NCBI GenBank assembly: GCA_964645655.1
Contig: CAZXZS010000003.1
Coordinates: 186,001 to 250,000, forward strand
Source: JAGOUA01 sp964645655
Lineage (GTDB): Bacteria; Patescibacteriota; Patescibacteriia; 2-12-FULL-60-25
Direction of reading: 5' to 3'
DNA: 64,000 bases
Each line of letters opens with the position of its first letter. Position 1 is the first letter of the stretch. The notes beneath the pieces were generated by a model. The model was not told the origin of the DNA, did no database searches, and saw only the letters and a program-made list of their open reading frames with translations. Position numbers and translations under genes: made by a program. This document shows positions 1 through 8,869 of the stretch, piece after piece.

Positions 1-1947
1 CTTGCGGATGCGGCGGCCGTATTCCGTGCGGATGGGGATGTTCTGCAGGTTCGGATCCGTCGACGACAGGCGCCCGGTGGCGGCGATCGTCTGGTGGAAG
101 GTGGTGTGGACGCGCGCATGCGTATCGGCAAGCGCCGGAAGCGGCTGGATATACGTCGAGAGGAGCTTCGCGACCTCACGGTACGCCTCGATCTGCTCGA
201 TGATGGGATGTTGGCCGCGCAGCTTCTCCAATTCGCTGGATGCCGTCGAAAATCCGGTCTTGCCTTTCTTGATGTTCTGCGAAGGAAGCTTCAGGTCCTG
301 AAACAGGACCTGCGCCAGCTGGATGGGGGAGGCAGGATTGAAGGCATGACCGACGCCTTGGCGCATCTCGTGTTCCAACCGCGTCTGCTCCGCCTGGAAC
401 TCATTCGCCAGGCCAGCCAGATAGGGAAGGTCAATCATGATCCCTTCTTCCTCCATCTTGAACAGGACGGGGACCAACGGGCGTTCAAAGCGATCATATA
501 ATGAAAGCAGGCCCTTTCCTTCCAATTCTCCCCGCAAGCGCTGCGCGAGCACGAGCATCGCCATCACTGAAACCGCAGGCGCGAGTGGCTCGGCATGCCC
601 CAAATAGCGCGAGAACAGCTCGTCCCGTTTTGGCGCGGCAATGTTCGCTTCCAGCAGATAGGCGGCGATCTGCGTGTCAAAACCGACGTCCGTCAGCTCG
701 ATGCCATGACGGGCCAAAAGATGAAACGCGTCTTTTGCCGCATGCATGACCAAGTCGCCCGCGCGGGCCTGGAGGGCAGCCGCGCAGGTTTTCTTGAAGC
801 CTTTTTCGCGCCAAATCTCTTCACGAAGGTGAAGGATGCCTGTTTCGGTACCGATCCAGGTGTCCGGCGCAAGCATGTCACCGCCCGCATCGATGATCTC
901 AAGGGCCAAGCGTCCGGGATGGCGACCCAGCCACGCACCCAACTCGGCACAAGATCCCACTTCTTCTCGCGTTGGGGTCGGCAGCGGAACCGGCGCGTGG
1001 GCCACGACCGTGCCGATCCCCGCCGAATAGGCGCCCGCACGGGCCATGGGGCTCTTTTCCTTCTTGGCCGCCGCAGCCCCCGCCTTCGTTTTCGGCAGGA
1101 GCGAACGAAACCCATATCGTTCCAAAAAGGCCACGAACGCCTCATCGAACGGGGTGAGCGGGGTGGGCGCGAGCCTCCAAGAGAGAGGGACGTCCGTCAT
1201 GATCGTCACCAGTTTCCGCCATTGCGGGATCTCCGCCTCGCCGGCGAGAAGGCATTCGCGTTGCCGCTTCGTCATCTCTGCCTTCGGGTCATGGGCGGCC
1301 TCAAGCAGCCCCTCGACGGTCCCAAAGCGCTCGAGCAGCTCTTTGGCGCCCTTTTCGCCGATCCCTTTCACGCCCGGGATATTATCGGACGTGTCGCCGC
1401 GCAAGATCTTGTAATCGATCATCTGCTTGGGCGTAAGGCCGAACAGGACCTTCATGGTCTCGGGCGTGACCGGTTGCAGGTCGGTCATCCCTTTCTTGAA
1501 AAGCTGGACCGTGATGTCCGGACTCACCATCTGCAGCAGGTCACGGTCACCGGTGTAGATCGTCACCGCCCAATCCTTGGCAGCTCCCTCCTTGGCGAGC
1601 GTCCCGATCAGGTCATCGGCCTCGAATCCCGATTGTTCCAACGACGGGACCCCCAACAGGCGCAACCCCTCCTGCAGCACCGGGATTTGCGCGTAGAGGT
1701 CGTCGGATTGCTTCTCGCGTTGCGCCTTATACGCCTCGAATGCCTCGTGGCGGAAGGTCGGATCCGCCGTATCCCAACAGGCCACGAAGGCTTCCGGCCG
1801 ATCGCGTTCAAGGACCTTCAGGACCGCCATCAGGACGCCGTAGACCGCGTTCACGACCATGCCATCCGGAGCCGTGAGCGGAGGCAGGGCATGCCAGGCA
1901 CGATGCAGGAGCGCATTCGCATCCAAGATGAACAGGCGTGGTTGCAT
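1..1947 (-). CDS. polA: DNA polymerase I, C-terminus beyond window
   Basis: Repair and Okazaki-fragment polymerase; 649 residues are visible and the gene runs off the left edge. The N-terminal 5'-3' flap nuclease domain (about 1-270) holds the H3TH signature GDTSDNIPGVKGIGEKG starting at residue 184. The polymerase domain begins near 450 and the last visible residues are the family motif DPNLQNIPIRTEYGRRIRK, just ahead of catalytic motif A, which is outside the window. The middle 3'-5' exonuclease region (about 330-430) is present as a fold-length segment but the first DxE motif is replaced by LALEIIDAGGD near residue 350, so proofreading is probably lost, as in Bacillus and Thermus enzymes. 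Start chosen at the ATG giving MQPRLFILDANALLHRAWHA; there is no SD, and a TAGGCT -10 box lies 9 bases upstream. Confidence 0.96.
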   Translation of the reverse strand, partial: MQPRLFILDANALLHRAWHALPPLTAPDGMVVNAVYGVLMAVLKVLERDRPEAFVACWDTADPTFRHEAFEAYKAQREKQSDDLYAQIPVLQEGLRLLGVPSLEQSGFEADDLIGTLAKEGAAKDWAVTIYTGDRDLLQMVSPDITVQLFKKGMTDLQPVTPETMKVLFGLTPKQMIDYKILRGDTSDNIPGVKGIGEKGAKELLERFGTVEGLLEAAHDPKAEMTKRQRECLLAGEAEIPQWRKLVTIMTDVPLSWRLAPTPLTPFDEAFVAFLERYGFRSLLPKTKAGAAAAKKEKSPMARAGAYSAGIGTVVAHAPVPLPTPTREEVGSCAELGAWLGRHPGRLALEIIDAGGDMLAPDTWIGTETGILHLREEIWREKGFKKTCAAALQARAGDLVMHAAKDAFHLLARHGIELTDVGFDTQIAAYLLEANIAAPKRDELFSRYLGHAEPLAPAVSVMAMLVLAQRLRGELEGKGLLSLYDRFERPLVPVLFKMEEEGIMIDLPYLAGLANEFQAEQTRLEHEMRQGVGHAFNPASPIQLAQVLFQDLKLPSQNIKKGKTGFSTASSELEKLRGQHPIIEQIEAYREVAKLLSTYIQPLPALADTHARVHTTFHQTIAATGRLSSTDPNLQNIPIRTEYGRRIRK

Positions 1948-1956
1948 ATGCGATGA

Positions 1957-1962
1957 AGCCTA
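1957..1962 (-). promoter_or_regulatory. -10 box of polA
   Basis: TAGGCT read on the minus strand, 9 bases before the polA ATG. No convincing -35 box (GTGCAA at 17 bp). Same CTAnGCT core as the rpmH, ychF and tRNA-Cys promoters. Confidence 0.4.
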
Positions 1963-2000
1963 GCCGATGGTGAGGGTTTTTGCACGTCCAGACGACAACG

Positions 2001-2025
2001 CAAAAGCTCCCCCACGAGGGGGAGC
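2001..2025 (-). terminator. Terminator of tRNA-Cys
   Basis: Hairpin GCTCCCCC-loop-GGGGGAGC (2006-2025) followed on the minus strand by TTTTG. It lies directly downstream of tRNA-Cys. Confidence 0.8.
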
Positions 2026-2032
2026 CTTTCGC

Positions 2033-2107
<75 letters not shown>

Positions 2108-2117
2108 GAGCCGCCTA

Positions 2118-2123
2118 AGCCTA
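2118..2123 (-). promoter_or_regulatory. Extended -10 of tRNA-Cys
   Basis: TTTGCTAGGCT (minus strand) forms an extended -10 element with TAGGCT as the hexamer; the predicted start is about 4 bases before the mature tRNA 5' end. Confidence 0.5.
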
Positions 2124-2179
2124 GCAAACGCCCATAAAAACGGGAAGAGGGGATACCGCCGCCCGAAAAAACGCCCTGA

Positions 2180-2839
2180 TTATGCACCGCGCTCGTGAAA
2201 GACGAACCGCAACGGATCCGGGAATCGCTCCGCCAACGCGTTCCGTTCGGACACGGGCCCATATCCGTCTAATGACGCCAGTCCGGCAGAAAGATAGCCC
2301 TCAAACACGTCTTGCCGAATCGCCTGCACGTGCAGATGCGAAAACCAGCCGCCATTCTCCGGCGGGCGTCCGACAATACCCAGGACCGTGCCCAGCCCAA
2401 CCGTCTGCCCCTCAACGACTTTAGCGGAAGCCAAATGGGCGTAAATCAAGACAACGTCACCCGCCTCCATCCGTAGGATCACTCGCGTCCCCCAACCGCC
2501 TTCTTCGGGCACGTCACAGTCGACCCGCACGACTGTCCCAATCCCTTCGCAGGCGACGGGCGTCCCGGCCGGCACCGTGAAATCGACCCCAAGATGGAGA
2601 TATTCGCCCGTCGCATCAAGATAACTGCCGCGCCAGAGGGTCGAGCGGTCTTCGAGCCAACCGCCATACGAATGCGCGGCTCCGCGTTCGGCCTGGGCCG
2701 CCTCGATCATCCGGGCGCACGTCGCCGGATCAAGGAGGGGATTCGGTTCCGTCGCACCATTACGCGCAAAGAACGCCTGTGCGAGATCGTTCAGGTTCAA
2801 CGGCGCGAAGGAAGCGCCGACAAGCGTGGGAAACAACAT
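2180..2839 (-). CDS. M23-family metallopeptidase
   Basis: Zinc peptidase of the LytM/peptidase M23 family, which cuts peptide bridges of peptidoglycan. All ligands are visible: H82 and D86 in HLGVD, H135 in YAHL, and H168/H170 in SHLHVQ, so the protein should be active. At 219 residues it is little more than the catalytic domain plus an N-terminal helix-rich segment; there is no clear signal peptide, so its export route is uncertain. The ATG at 2839 follows a TTGACA-16-TAGAAT promoter. It may work with the 3D-domain protein and the PBP next door, but that is inferred from position only. Confidence 0.85.
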   Translation of the reverse strand: MLFPTLVGASFAPLNLNDLAQAFFARNGATEPNPLLDPATCARMIEAAQAERGAAHSYGGWLEDRSTLWRGSYLDATGEYLHLGVDFTVPAGTPVACEGIGTVVRVDCDVPEEGGWGTRVILRMEAGDVVLIYAHLASAKVVEGQTVGLGTVLGIVGRPPENGGWFSHLHVQAIRQDVFEGYLSAGLASLDGYGPVSERNALAERFPDPLRFVFHERGA

Positions 2840-2863
2840 GAAACTTACAAAATCATCTTCCGT

Positions 2864-2891
2864 ATTCTAACGCCTTTCACCTCTCTGTCAA
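2864..2891 (-). promoter_or_regulatory. Promoter of M23 peptidase gene
   Basis: Minus strand TTGACA, 16 bp, TAGAAT; the ATG at 2839 lies 24 bases further on. Confidence 0.65.
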
Positions 2892-2895
2892 TCCT

Positions 2896-2923
2896 GAAAA
2901 AACAAATCCAGCCCGAGGGCTGG
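2896..2923 (-). terminator. Terminator of the 3D-domain gene
   Basis: Stem CCAGCCC-TC-GGGCTGG followed on the minus strand by ATTTGTTTTTT, directly after the stop at 2932. Confidence 0.9.
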
Positions 2924-2931
2924 ACCTTGTT

Positions 2932-3543
2932 TTATTTCGTCTTGGCATCGGCCAATTGCTTTTCGACCTTAGCCTTCTCCAGCTTCTGGAGACGGGCCAG
3001 GCGCAGCTCTTCGGCACGCTTCGCCCACTGGGTCTTGCCGTCACCCATCTGGACGATCTCGACCGTCATGTTGCGGTGCAAACCGAACTGGCGAGCGGTC
3101 TTCTTGTCCTTGACCCAAATGTCGATGCGGTAGAAATAGCGCTTATTCATGCGGTCATGGACCACGAAGACCTTGTCGCCGAAGAGGGCCGGGATACGCA
3201 CCTTCGTGCCGAACGGCAAGAAGTTGGTGGCGATCACGCCTTCCTCATCGTCCGGGGAACGCTTTTCGAGGTCCGTCCCGTCGGCCGTAACAAAGGGGTC
3301 GGCGTCACACTCATCCACCGCGGAGGTGTAATTCGTGACATCGACCTTTTGGGTCCGGATCGGGCGAGCGGCTTCTTTCAGGTCCAAAACCGAGTCTTCG
3401 CTGTCAGAGGCGTCGACGACGGGCGTTTTGGAAGAGATATCCTCGGCCGCAAAGGCGGTCGGGATGGACGTCAGGCCCAGAACGAGGGACAATGCCAAGA
3501 GGGAGATGCGTTGAATTTGGGTAGAGATAGAGGGTGAGGTCAT
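2932..3543 (-). CDS. Secreted 3D-domain (double-psi barrel) protein
   Basis: Envelope protein of 203 residues. A signal peptide (about 1-32, ending TAFA) leads into a low-complexity acidic stretch, then a 3D domain (about 72-165), the MltA/YabE-type barrel named for three aspartates. The candidates here are D88 in TADGT, D130 in HDR and D141 in RIDIW; the FGTKVRIP and GLHRN segments also match the family. Such domains act on or bind peptidoglycan. The C-terminus is a lysine-rich helix. The reading frame stays open upstream to 3639, but the ATG at 3543 is the one that starts a proper signal peptide and lies 60 bases after the predicted transcription start. Confidence 0.82.
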   Translation of the reverse strand: MTSPSISTQIQRISLLALSLVLGLTSIPTAFAAEDISSKTPVVDASDSEDSVLDLKEAARPIRTQKVDVTNYTSAVDECDADPFVTADGTDLEKRSPDDEEGVIATNFLPFGTKVRIPALFGDKVFVVHDRMNKRYFYRIDIWVKDKKTARQFGLHRNMTVEIVQMGDGKTQWAKRAEELRLARLQKLEKAKVEKQLADAKTK

Positions 3544-3610
3544 AAGAGATAAAAACGGACGTCTTCCAGCGCGGGGGACCGCGAGGAAAGAGCGTCCGTC
3601 GTAGGCATTA

Positions 3611-3639
3611 AGTATACCAAAAAATGGCCGGATTGTCAA
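3611..3639 (-). promoter_or_regulatory. Consensus sigma-70 promoter of the 3D-domain gene
   Basis: Minus strand TTGACA (3634-3639), 17-bp spacer, TATACT (3611-3616). The same bases read TTGTCA on the plus strand, facing mrcA, but no matching -10 box at normal spacing was found there. Confidence 0.85.
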
Positions 3640-3687
3640 GGTAAATGCTCTATATTTTGGCTAAAATAAGAGAAATATTGCTTTTTT

Positions 3688-6297
3688 ATGGACAAACGTT
3701 TCGCGACACATACGGGCCCATTCGCCTGGCTCCGCCGTTTTTGGCAAAAGCCGTGGGTCCGGTGGGCGGTCGGGCTCGCCATCGGCGGTGCGGCCTTCGG
3801 TTTTGCGGCCCTGATCGTGTTTGCGGCGTGGGTCAGCAAGGACCTGCCCGATCCGAATAGCCTCAACAGCTTCAAAGTCGCCCAATCGACCAAGATCTAC
3901 GACCGCACGGGGACGATCCTCCTCTACGAGATCCATGGCGACGAGAACCGGACCCTCATCCCCATCGACCAGATCCCACAGATCATGCGTCAGGCCACCG
4001 TCGCCATCGAGGACCGCAAGTTCTATGACCACCATGGGGTCGACTGGGTCGGCCTGGTGCGCGCGGTCGTCCGGAACGCCTTGCGTGGCCAAAGCCCGCG
4101 CGGGACCTCGACCCTCACCCAACAGCTCGTGCGCAACACCATCATCGAGAACACCTCCGGCTACCTGCGCAAGCTTAAGGAAATGATCCTCTCCCTGCAG
4201 ATCGAGCGGAATTTCTCCAAGGACCAGATCCTGCAGATGTACCTGAACGAGATCCCCTATGGGAACACCATCTACGGCGTCGAATCGGCCTCGCAGAACT
4301 ATTTCAACAAGCCGACGAGCCAACTGACCCTCGACGAGGCCGCCCTCCTGGCCTCGATCCCGCAGGCGCCGGACCGCCTTTCGCCCTATGGGACCGGCGT
4401 CCGCGGCGACAACCGCCCGCAACTCGTGCAACGCCAACACCTGGTGATCGACAAGATGGCCGAACAGGGGTTCATCACCCCCGAACAGGCGGAAGAGGCG
4501 AAGAAGATCGATACGCTCGCCAAGCTCAAGCCTCAGAACATCGGCAACATCAAGGCCCCGCACTTCGTGATGTATATCCGCTCGCTGCTGGCGGACCAGT
4601 TCGCGGCAGAAGGCGGGCTCAAGTACGTCGAACAGGGCGGTCTGCGCGTCATCACGACCCTTGATTGGGAAAAACAGCAGAGCGCCCAGCGCATCGTGAG
4701 CGATTTCGTCGAGAAGAACGGCAAGACCTACCAATTCAACAATGCGGCCCTGGTCTCGCTGGACCCGAAGACGGGACAACTCCTGGCCATGGTCGGCTCG
4801 GCGGACTTCTTCAAGAAAGAGATCGACGGGCAGGTGAACGTCACGCTCAGCGCCCGCCAGCCGGGATCGAGCTTCAAGCCGATCGTCTATGCGGCGGCGT
4901 TCGCGAAAGGCTACCTACCCAGCACCGAGATCTACGACACCTTCACCAGCTTCAAGACGGACGGGCCCAATTATGAGCCACGGAACTATAACCTCCGCGA
5001 TAATGGGCCGGTGACGCTGCGTAAGGCGTTGCAAGGCTCGCTTAACATCCCGGCCGTCAAGCTGCTCTACCTGGTCGGGGTTGGGCCGGTCCTCGATTTC
5101 GCCGACCAGCTGGGCTATACGACCCTGAAAGACCGTTCGCGCTTCGGGTTGTCGCTGGTGTTGGGTGGGGGAGAGGTGACGCCTTTGGAGCATGCCCACG
5201 CCTTCTCAGCTTTCGCGAACGACGGGATACAGATGCCGGTCGCGCCGATCCTGCGGGTGGAGGCGAACGGGAAGATCCTGAGCGAATGGCAGCAGCCACC
5301 AGGGACCCGAGTCGTCGACCCGCAGACCACGCGCACCCTCAATGACGTGCTGACGGATAACGACGCGCGCACCTATGTGTTCGGCTCACGGAATAGCCTG
5401 ACCCTGCCAGACCGTCAGGTCGCCGCCAAGACCGGCACGACAAACAATTACTATGACGCCTGGACCGTCGGCTACACGCCCAGCCTCCTCACCGCCGTCT
5501 GGGTCGGCAACACGAAATACGTCCCGATGAAGCGCGGATCCGACAGCTCCACGGTCGCCGCGCCGATCTGGCAGGCGTTCATGAAGGAAGCCACCAAGGG
5601 GATGCCGAAGGAGACGTTCACGAAGCCGGAACCGTCGACGGAGACGAAGCCCGCCATCAAGGGAGGGGCGATCGTCAAACGGCTCCGCATCGACAAGAGC
5701 ACGGGATTGCTCGCGACGGAATTCACGCCCGCGAACCAGGTCGAGGAACGGACCTACCTCGAACCGCATGACATCCTGTATTTCATCGACAAGGATGACC
5801 CGCTCGGCGATCCGCCGACGAATCCGGCCAACGATCCGCAATTCGCGGCCTGGGAAACGGGGGTGCAGAATTGGCTGAGCCGCACGAACGCGACCACCAC
5901 CGCCCAAGCGCCGACGGTCTCGAGTGACCAGTACGGGCCAGCGTTCGCCCCACAGCTCACGATCCTGGAACCGGCGAACCAGATGACCGTCACCAGCCGT
6001 TTCATCCCGATCCGGGTGGAGGCGAGCGCGCCACGGGGGGTCGCGACGATCCAGGTGCGCCTCGGTGAGCGCGACCTGGGGACCGTCCAGGGGACTTCAC
6101 AGAGCTTTGGGATCACGATCCCGGAAGACCTCCCTGACGGCTACCACGACCTCGTTTTGACCGCCAAGGACGATATCGGGAACAGCACGAGCCAAACGGT
6201 GACCATCCACCTGCAGCTCCAGCAGGAAGATCCCGGGGCAGGATTCCTAAATGGAATTCTTCCGTTCCCGGCGACCGAAGGAACGACCCCCTTCTGA
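3688..6297 (+). CDS. mrcA: Class A penicillin-binding protein (PBP1A type)
   Basis: Bifunctional cell-wall synthase of 869 residues. Short cytoplasmic N-terminus, one membrane anchor (about 27-48), then a GT51 glycosyltransferase domain with catalytic E108 in VAIEDRKFYDHHGVDW and the RGTSTLTQQL motif (138-147). The transpeptidase domain carries SSFK (S394, K397), SLN (451-453) and KTGT (581-584), so both activities look intact. After about residue 740 comes an Ig-like C-terminal domain as in PBP1C-type proteins. The ATG at 3688 has no SD. It is divergent from the 3D-domain gene, a sensible envelope pairing. Confidence 0.95.
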   Translation: MDKRFATHTGPFAWLRRFWQKPWVRWAVGLAIGGAAFGFAALIVFAAWVSKDLPDPNSLNSFKVAQSTKIYDRTGTILLYEIHGDENRTLIPIDQIPQIMRQATVAIEDRKFYDHHGVDWVGLVRAVVRNALRGQSPRGTSTLTQQLVRNTIIENTSGYLRKLKEMILSLQIERNFSKDQILQMYLNEIPYGNTIYGVESASQNYFNKPTSQLTLDEAALLASIPQAPDRLSPYGTGVRGDNRPQLVQRQHLVIDKMAEQGFITPEQAEEAKKIDTLAKLKPQNIGNIKAPHFVMYIRSLLADQFAAEGGLKYVEQGGLRVITTLDWEKQQSAQRIVSDFVEKNGKTYQFNNAALVSLDPKTGQLLAMVGSADFFKKEIDGQVNVTLSARQPGSSFKPIVYAAAFAKGYLPSTEIYDTFTSFKTDGPNYEPRNYNLRDNGPVTLRKALQGSLNIPAVKLLYLVGVGPVLDFADQLGYTTLKDRSRFGLSLVLGGGEVTPLEHAHAFSAFANDGIQMPVAPILRVEANGKILSEWQQPPGTRVVDPQTTRTLNDVLTDNDARTYVFGSRNSLTLPDRQVAAKTGTTNNYYDAWTVGYTPSLLTAVWVGNTKYVPMKRGSDSSTVAAPIWQAFMKEATKGMPKETFTKPEPSTETKPAIKGGAIVKRLRIDKSTGLLATEFTPANQVEERTYLEPHDILYFIDKDDPLGDPPTNPANDPQFAAWETGVQNWLSRTNATTTAQAPTVSSDQYGPAFAPQLTILEPANQMTVTSRFIPIRVEASAPRGVATIQVRLGERDLGTVQGTSQSFGITIPEDLPDGYHDLVLTAKDDIGNSTSQTVTIHLQLQQEDPGAGFLNGILPFPATEGTTPF

Positions 6298-6302
6298 TGC
6301 GT

Positions 6303-6329
6303 AAAAAAGCCTCCAAGAGAGGCTTTTTT
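6303..6329. terminator. Bidirectional terminator between mrcA and the next gene
   Basis: AAAAAAGCCTC-loop-GAGGCTTTTTT, usable in both directions between convergent genes. Confidence 0.92.
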
Positions 6330-6333
6330 ACGG

Positions 6334-7368
6334 TCATGCACGCAGTAAGCGCAATATCGCCCGCACCCGCAACCACTCCGTCGTACATCGGAGGACGTTT
6401 TCCCGATAATACGCGATAGAGGATGCCGGCAATGGCGGGTCGCTCCGTTCAGCTTCAGCGAGAGACTCGCGCGCTTCAGATAGCTCCTCCTCGATATCAG
6501 CCAGCCCATCAAGAAAATACCGAACGGCATCCTGACGCTCTTCGGATGATAACTCACGGATGAAGCCTTCTTCGTTTCCTGGTTCGACCGAGTGATAAAT
6601 CTGCTCCGCCAGCCGGGAGCCCAATCCGCCCACCCCCGACGAATCCGGACGTTCATGTGCGCCTCTACGCCAAATGCCCATCGCCAAACCCGGCCGACGC
6701 TCACGCGTCGCGATCTCGGCGACCCGATCGTTCTTTCCGGCCAGATTCAAGAGGTTCAGCGCGCGCGGCAAATCATGAGACACTTCTGCTTGCACCGCCT
6801 CTTCCACGAATACGCGATGGACCGCATCACGTGCCCGATCGACCTCCGCCGTTAACCGATCGCCTGTGCGCAATTGGGCCCCCAATCGAGATTCCACCTC
6901 TCGAGCAAACGCAATTGGACGCCCGAAGAAGGCTTCAACCTCCCGATCATCGATCATGTTCTCCGCCTCCGTCTGCCCGGTCAGGTCGACCGTCCGGGAA
7001 TCTGTTATGGGGGCGGATAAGGCCCTCTCTCGGGCCTCACGACTCTCCTCCGCTTGGGCAGCTAATTCCTGTTCAAGCCACGCATCCGCAGGGCGCGATG
7101 CGGCTACCCCGTTTGCGACATCAGAAGGACCTGCGCGTCGGTCTTCCGCGTACCCCCTCTCGCCGCTTTGGGTTCCCTGCGACAAGACCGGTGCGGCCCG
7201 ATCCCTGGAAGCGGTCGGCCCCTCATGATGGTACGCGCGTTCGGCAGCAAATAGCCCACCAAGCGCGAGCACGGACGGCAACGCAAGCCCCCTCATGGGC
7301 GCAGGGCGCACCTCACTCCGTCTCGAGGCGCGATTGGACGGCTTGGGAAATGCGGGAAGCTCTCGCAT
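6334..7368 (-). CDS. Unknown protein with one hydrophobic segment
   Basis: A 344-residue protein I do not recognise. A basic N-terminus is followed by a weak hydrophobic segment (about 25-42, MRGLALPSVLALGGLFAA) that could be a membrane anchor. The rest is charged, Arg/Glu/Ala-rich and predicted to be mostly helical, with a coiled-coil-like run near 285-315 (DIEEELSEARESLAEAERSD). It lies downstream of dnaN on the same strand but dnaN has its own terminator. The reading frame, start and terminator are convincing; the function is not known. Confidence 0.7.
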   Translation of the reverse strand: MRELPAFPKPSNRASRRSEVRPAPMRGLALPSVLALGGLFAAERAYHHEGPTASRDRAAPVLSQGTQSGERGYAEDRRAGPSDVANGVAASRPADAWLEQELAAQAEESREARERALSAPITDSRTVDLTGQTEAENMIDDREVEAFFGRPIAFAREVESRLGAQLRTGDRLTAEVDRARDAVHRVFVEEAVQAEVSHDLPRALNLLNLAGKNDRVAEIATRERRPGLAMGIWRRGAHERPDSSGVGGLGSRLAEQIYHSVEPGNEEGFIRELSSEERQDAVRYFLDGLADIEEELSEARESLAEAERSDPPLPASSIAYYRENVLRCTTEWLRVRAILRLLRA

Positions 7369-7383
7369 GTAGAATAGTATAAC

Positions 7384-7408
7384 AAAAAAACCTCCTGCAA
7401 AGGAGGTT
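7384..7408 (-). terminator. Terminator of dnaN
   Basis: Stem AACCTCC/GGAGGTT, followed on the minus strand by a run of seven T. Confidence 0.92.
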
Positions 7409-7409
7409 C

Positions 7410-8546
7410 TTATTGCCGGATCGGCATCACGATGTACTGGAACCCCGCACTTCCCTCCGCCGGCTTGAGGACGACCGGGTTCATGGCGTCGATGAGATGG
7501 ATCGCGACGCGGTCGGTCCCCATGACGTTCAGGCCGTCCATCACGTACTTGTAGTTGAGGAGGGTCCGGTTGGGCTCGCCCGTGACTTCGGCAGCGAGCT
7601 CGGCGGTGTGCGTACCCGTCCCTGAATCCGAGGACGTGACGACGAGCGAACCCGGCTTGATCTCGAGATGCACGTCATACAGGCCTTGACGGGAGAAGAG
7701 GGATGCGGCACGGATTGCTTTGGCGACCTCTTGGCGCGAGACCGTCGCGACCGTCTTGAACTGGGTGGGGATAATCTGGCGATAATCGGGGAAAGAACCG
7801 TCGATGAGGCGCGAGACCAACTCGACGTTTCCGTAGCTCACCACGAATTGGCTTTCCGCCATGAGCCAGTCGACCCGTTCGGGAACGCCGACCTCATCCT
7901 TGTAGGCCCCCAGAAGGCGGCCCACCTCATTCATGGCGCGCGCAGGAACGATGCACTTGCCTGCCTGCGTGCCGGAGCCGGCCTGGAGCGCGATGACACG
8001 TTCGGAAAGTCGGTAAGAGTCGGTCGCGGCAAAGACGCAGCGGTCATGCCCGCTCATTTCGCCTTGGAAATAACAGGCGACGCCGGCGAGTTCCGGACGG
8101 GATTCCGAAGACGACACGGCAAACGCGACTTGTCCGATCGCCTCTTTTAAGGCGGTGGCGTCCAACGCGTACCCCCCTTCCGTCGCTAACTTGGGGATAA
8201 ACGGGAACTCGGAAGCGGGTAGCCCCTTCATGCGCGTGGTCTTGCCGTCGGCACGAATCTCAAGGGTATCGCCTTCCAGGGCGAGCTCGATCTTTCCCGC
8301 CGAAAGCAGGGACACGTAGTCCTGCAGGAGCTTCGCTGGGACGGTCCAAGCCCCTTCTTGCTCGACCCGGCCCCGGACAAGGGCGGAGACGGCCATTTCG
8401 AGGTTGGTGGTCGAGAGCTTCAGGTTCCCATCTTCCGTTTTCAGGAGGACGTGGCTGAGGATCGGAAGGTTGGCGCTCTTCCCGGCCGTGTGTCCGACGA
8501 GGGAAAGGCCCTGGAGCAGGTTCTCTTGGGTACAGGCGAATCGCAT
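7410..8546 (-). CDS. dnaN: DNA polymerase III sliding clamp (beta subunit)
   Basis: Ring clamp that tethers the replicative polymerase to DNA. The 378 residues match the three-domain beta family: N-terminal MRFACTQENLLQGL, the conserved NLPILSHVLLKTEDGNL (about 26-42), and a C-terminal end PAEGSAGFQYIVMPIRQ that fits the family's PxR finish. It follows dnaA in the standard dnaA-dnaN order, separated by 323 bp. The ATG is almost at the predicted transcription start: a TTGTCA-17-TAAAAC promoter ends 8 bases before it and there is no SD. Confidence 0.97.
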   Translation of the reverse strand: MRFACTQENLLQGLSLVGHTAGKSANLPILSHVLLKTEDGNLKLSTTNLEMAVSALVRGRVEQEGAWTVPAKLLQDYVSLLSAGKIELALEGDTLEIRADGKTTRMKGLPASEFPFIPKLATEGGYALDATALKEAIGQVAFAVSSSESRPELAGVACYFQGEMSGHDRCVFAATDSYRLSERVIALQAGSGTQAGKCIVPARAMNEVGRLLGAYKDEVGVPERVDWLMAESQFVVSYGNVELVSRLIDGSFPDYRQIIPTQFKTVATVSRQEVAKAIRAASLFSRQGLYDVHLEIKPGSLVVTSSDSGTGTHTAELAAEVTGEPNRTLLNYKYVMDGLNVMGTDRVAIHLIDAMNPVVLKPAEGSAGFQYIVMPIRQ

Positions 8547-8554
8547 ACGTCATA

Positions 8555-8583
8555 GTTTTAATAGATAAGAATAAGAATGACAA
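8555..8583 (-). promoter_or_regulatory. Promoter of dnaN
   Basis: Minus strand TTGTCA, 17 bp, TAAAAC; ATG follows after 8 bases. Confidence 0.5.
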
Positions 8584-8803
8584 TAACCACCATAAGCCCT
8601 GTGAATGGAGGGGATAAGGTGAATATTTGGCTGATGTTCGCAAAATAATGAGCGCTTCTCGTCCCCAGTGTGGCATGGAACAACGTGGGGAACGGGTGTG
8701 GGCGGATCGGGATATCTTTTTAGGTTCGTCGTTATGCCCGGTTCGTGCACAGGCCCGTCCACCCGGTTGCCCCGAGGTTGTCCCCGGGGATGTCTTGTGG
8801 ATG

Positions 8804-8842
8804 GAGAAAACAAAGATCCCCAACACGGGTGTGGGGATCTTT
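8804..8842 (-). terminator. Terminator of dnaA
   Basis: Eleven-pair stem AAAGATCCCCA/TGGGGATCTTT, followed on the minus strand by TTTGTTTTC. Confidence 0.75.
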
Positions 8843-8869
8843 GGGGAGAATGGTGTGGAGAAGGTGTGG

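Larger units (their letters stand above)
8547..8869. other. dnaA-dnaN intergenic region, origin candidate
   Basis: 323 bp without a gene. It holds the dnaN promoter in an AT-rich stretch (about 8555-8605, with GATAAGAATAAGAATG), the dnaA terminator (8804-8842) and a single weak DnaA-box-like TGTGGATGG near 8797. Position between dnaA and dnaN makes it one of two possible oriC sites; the stronger box is on the other side of dnaA. Confidence 0.35.
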
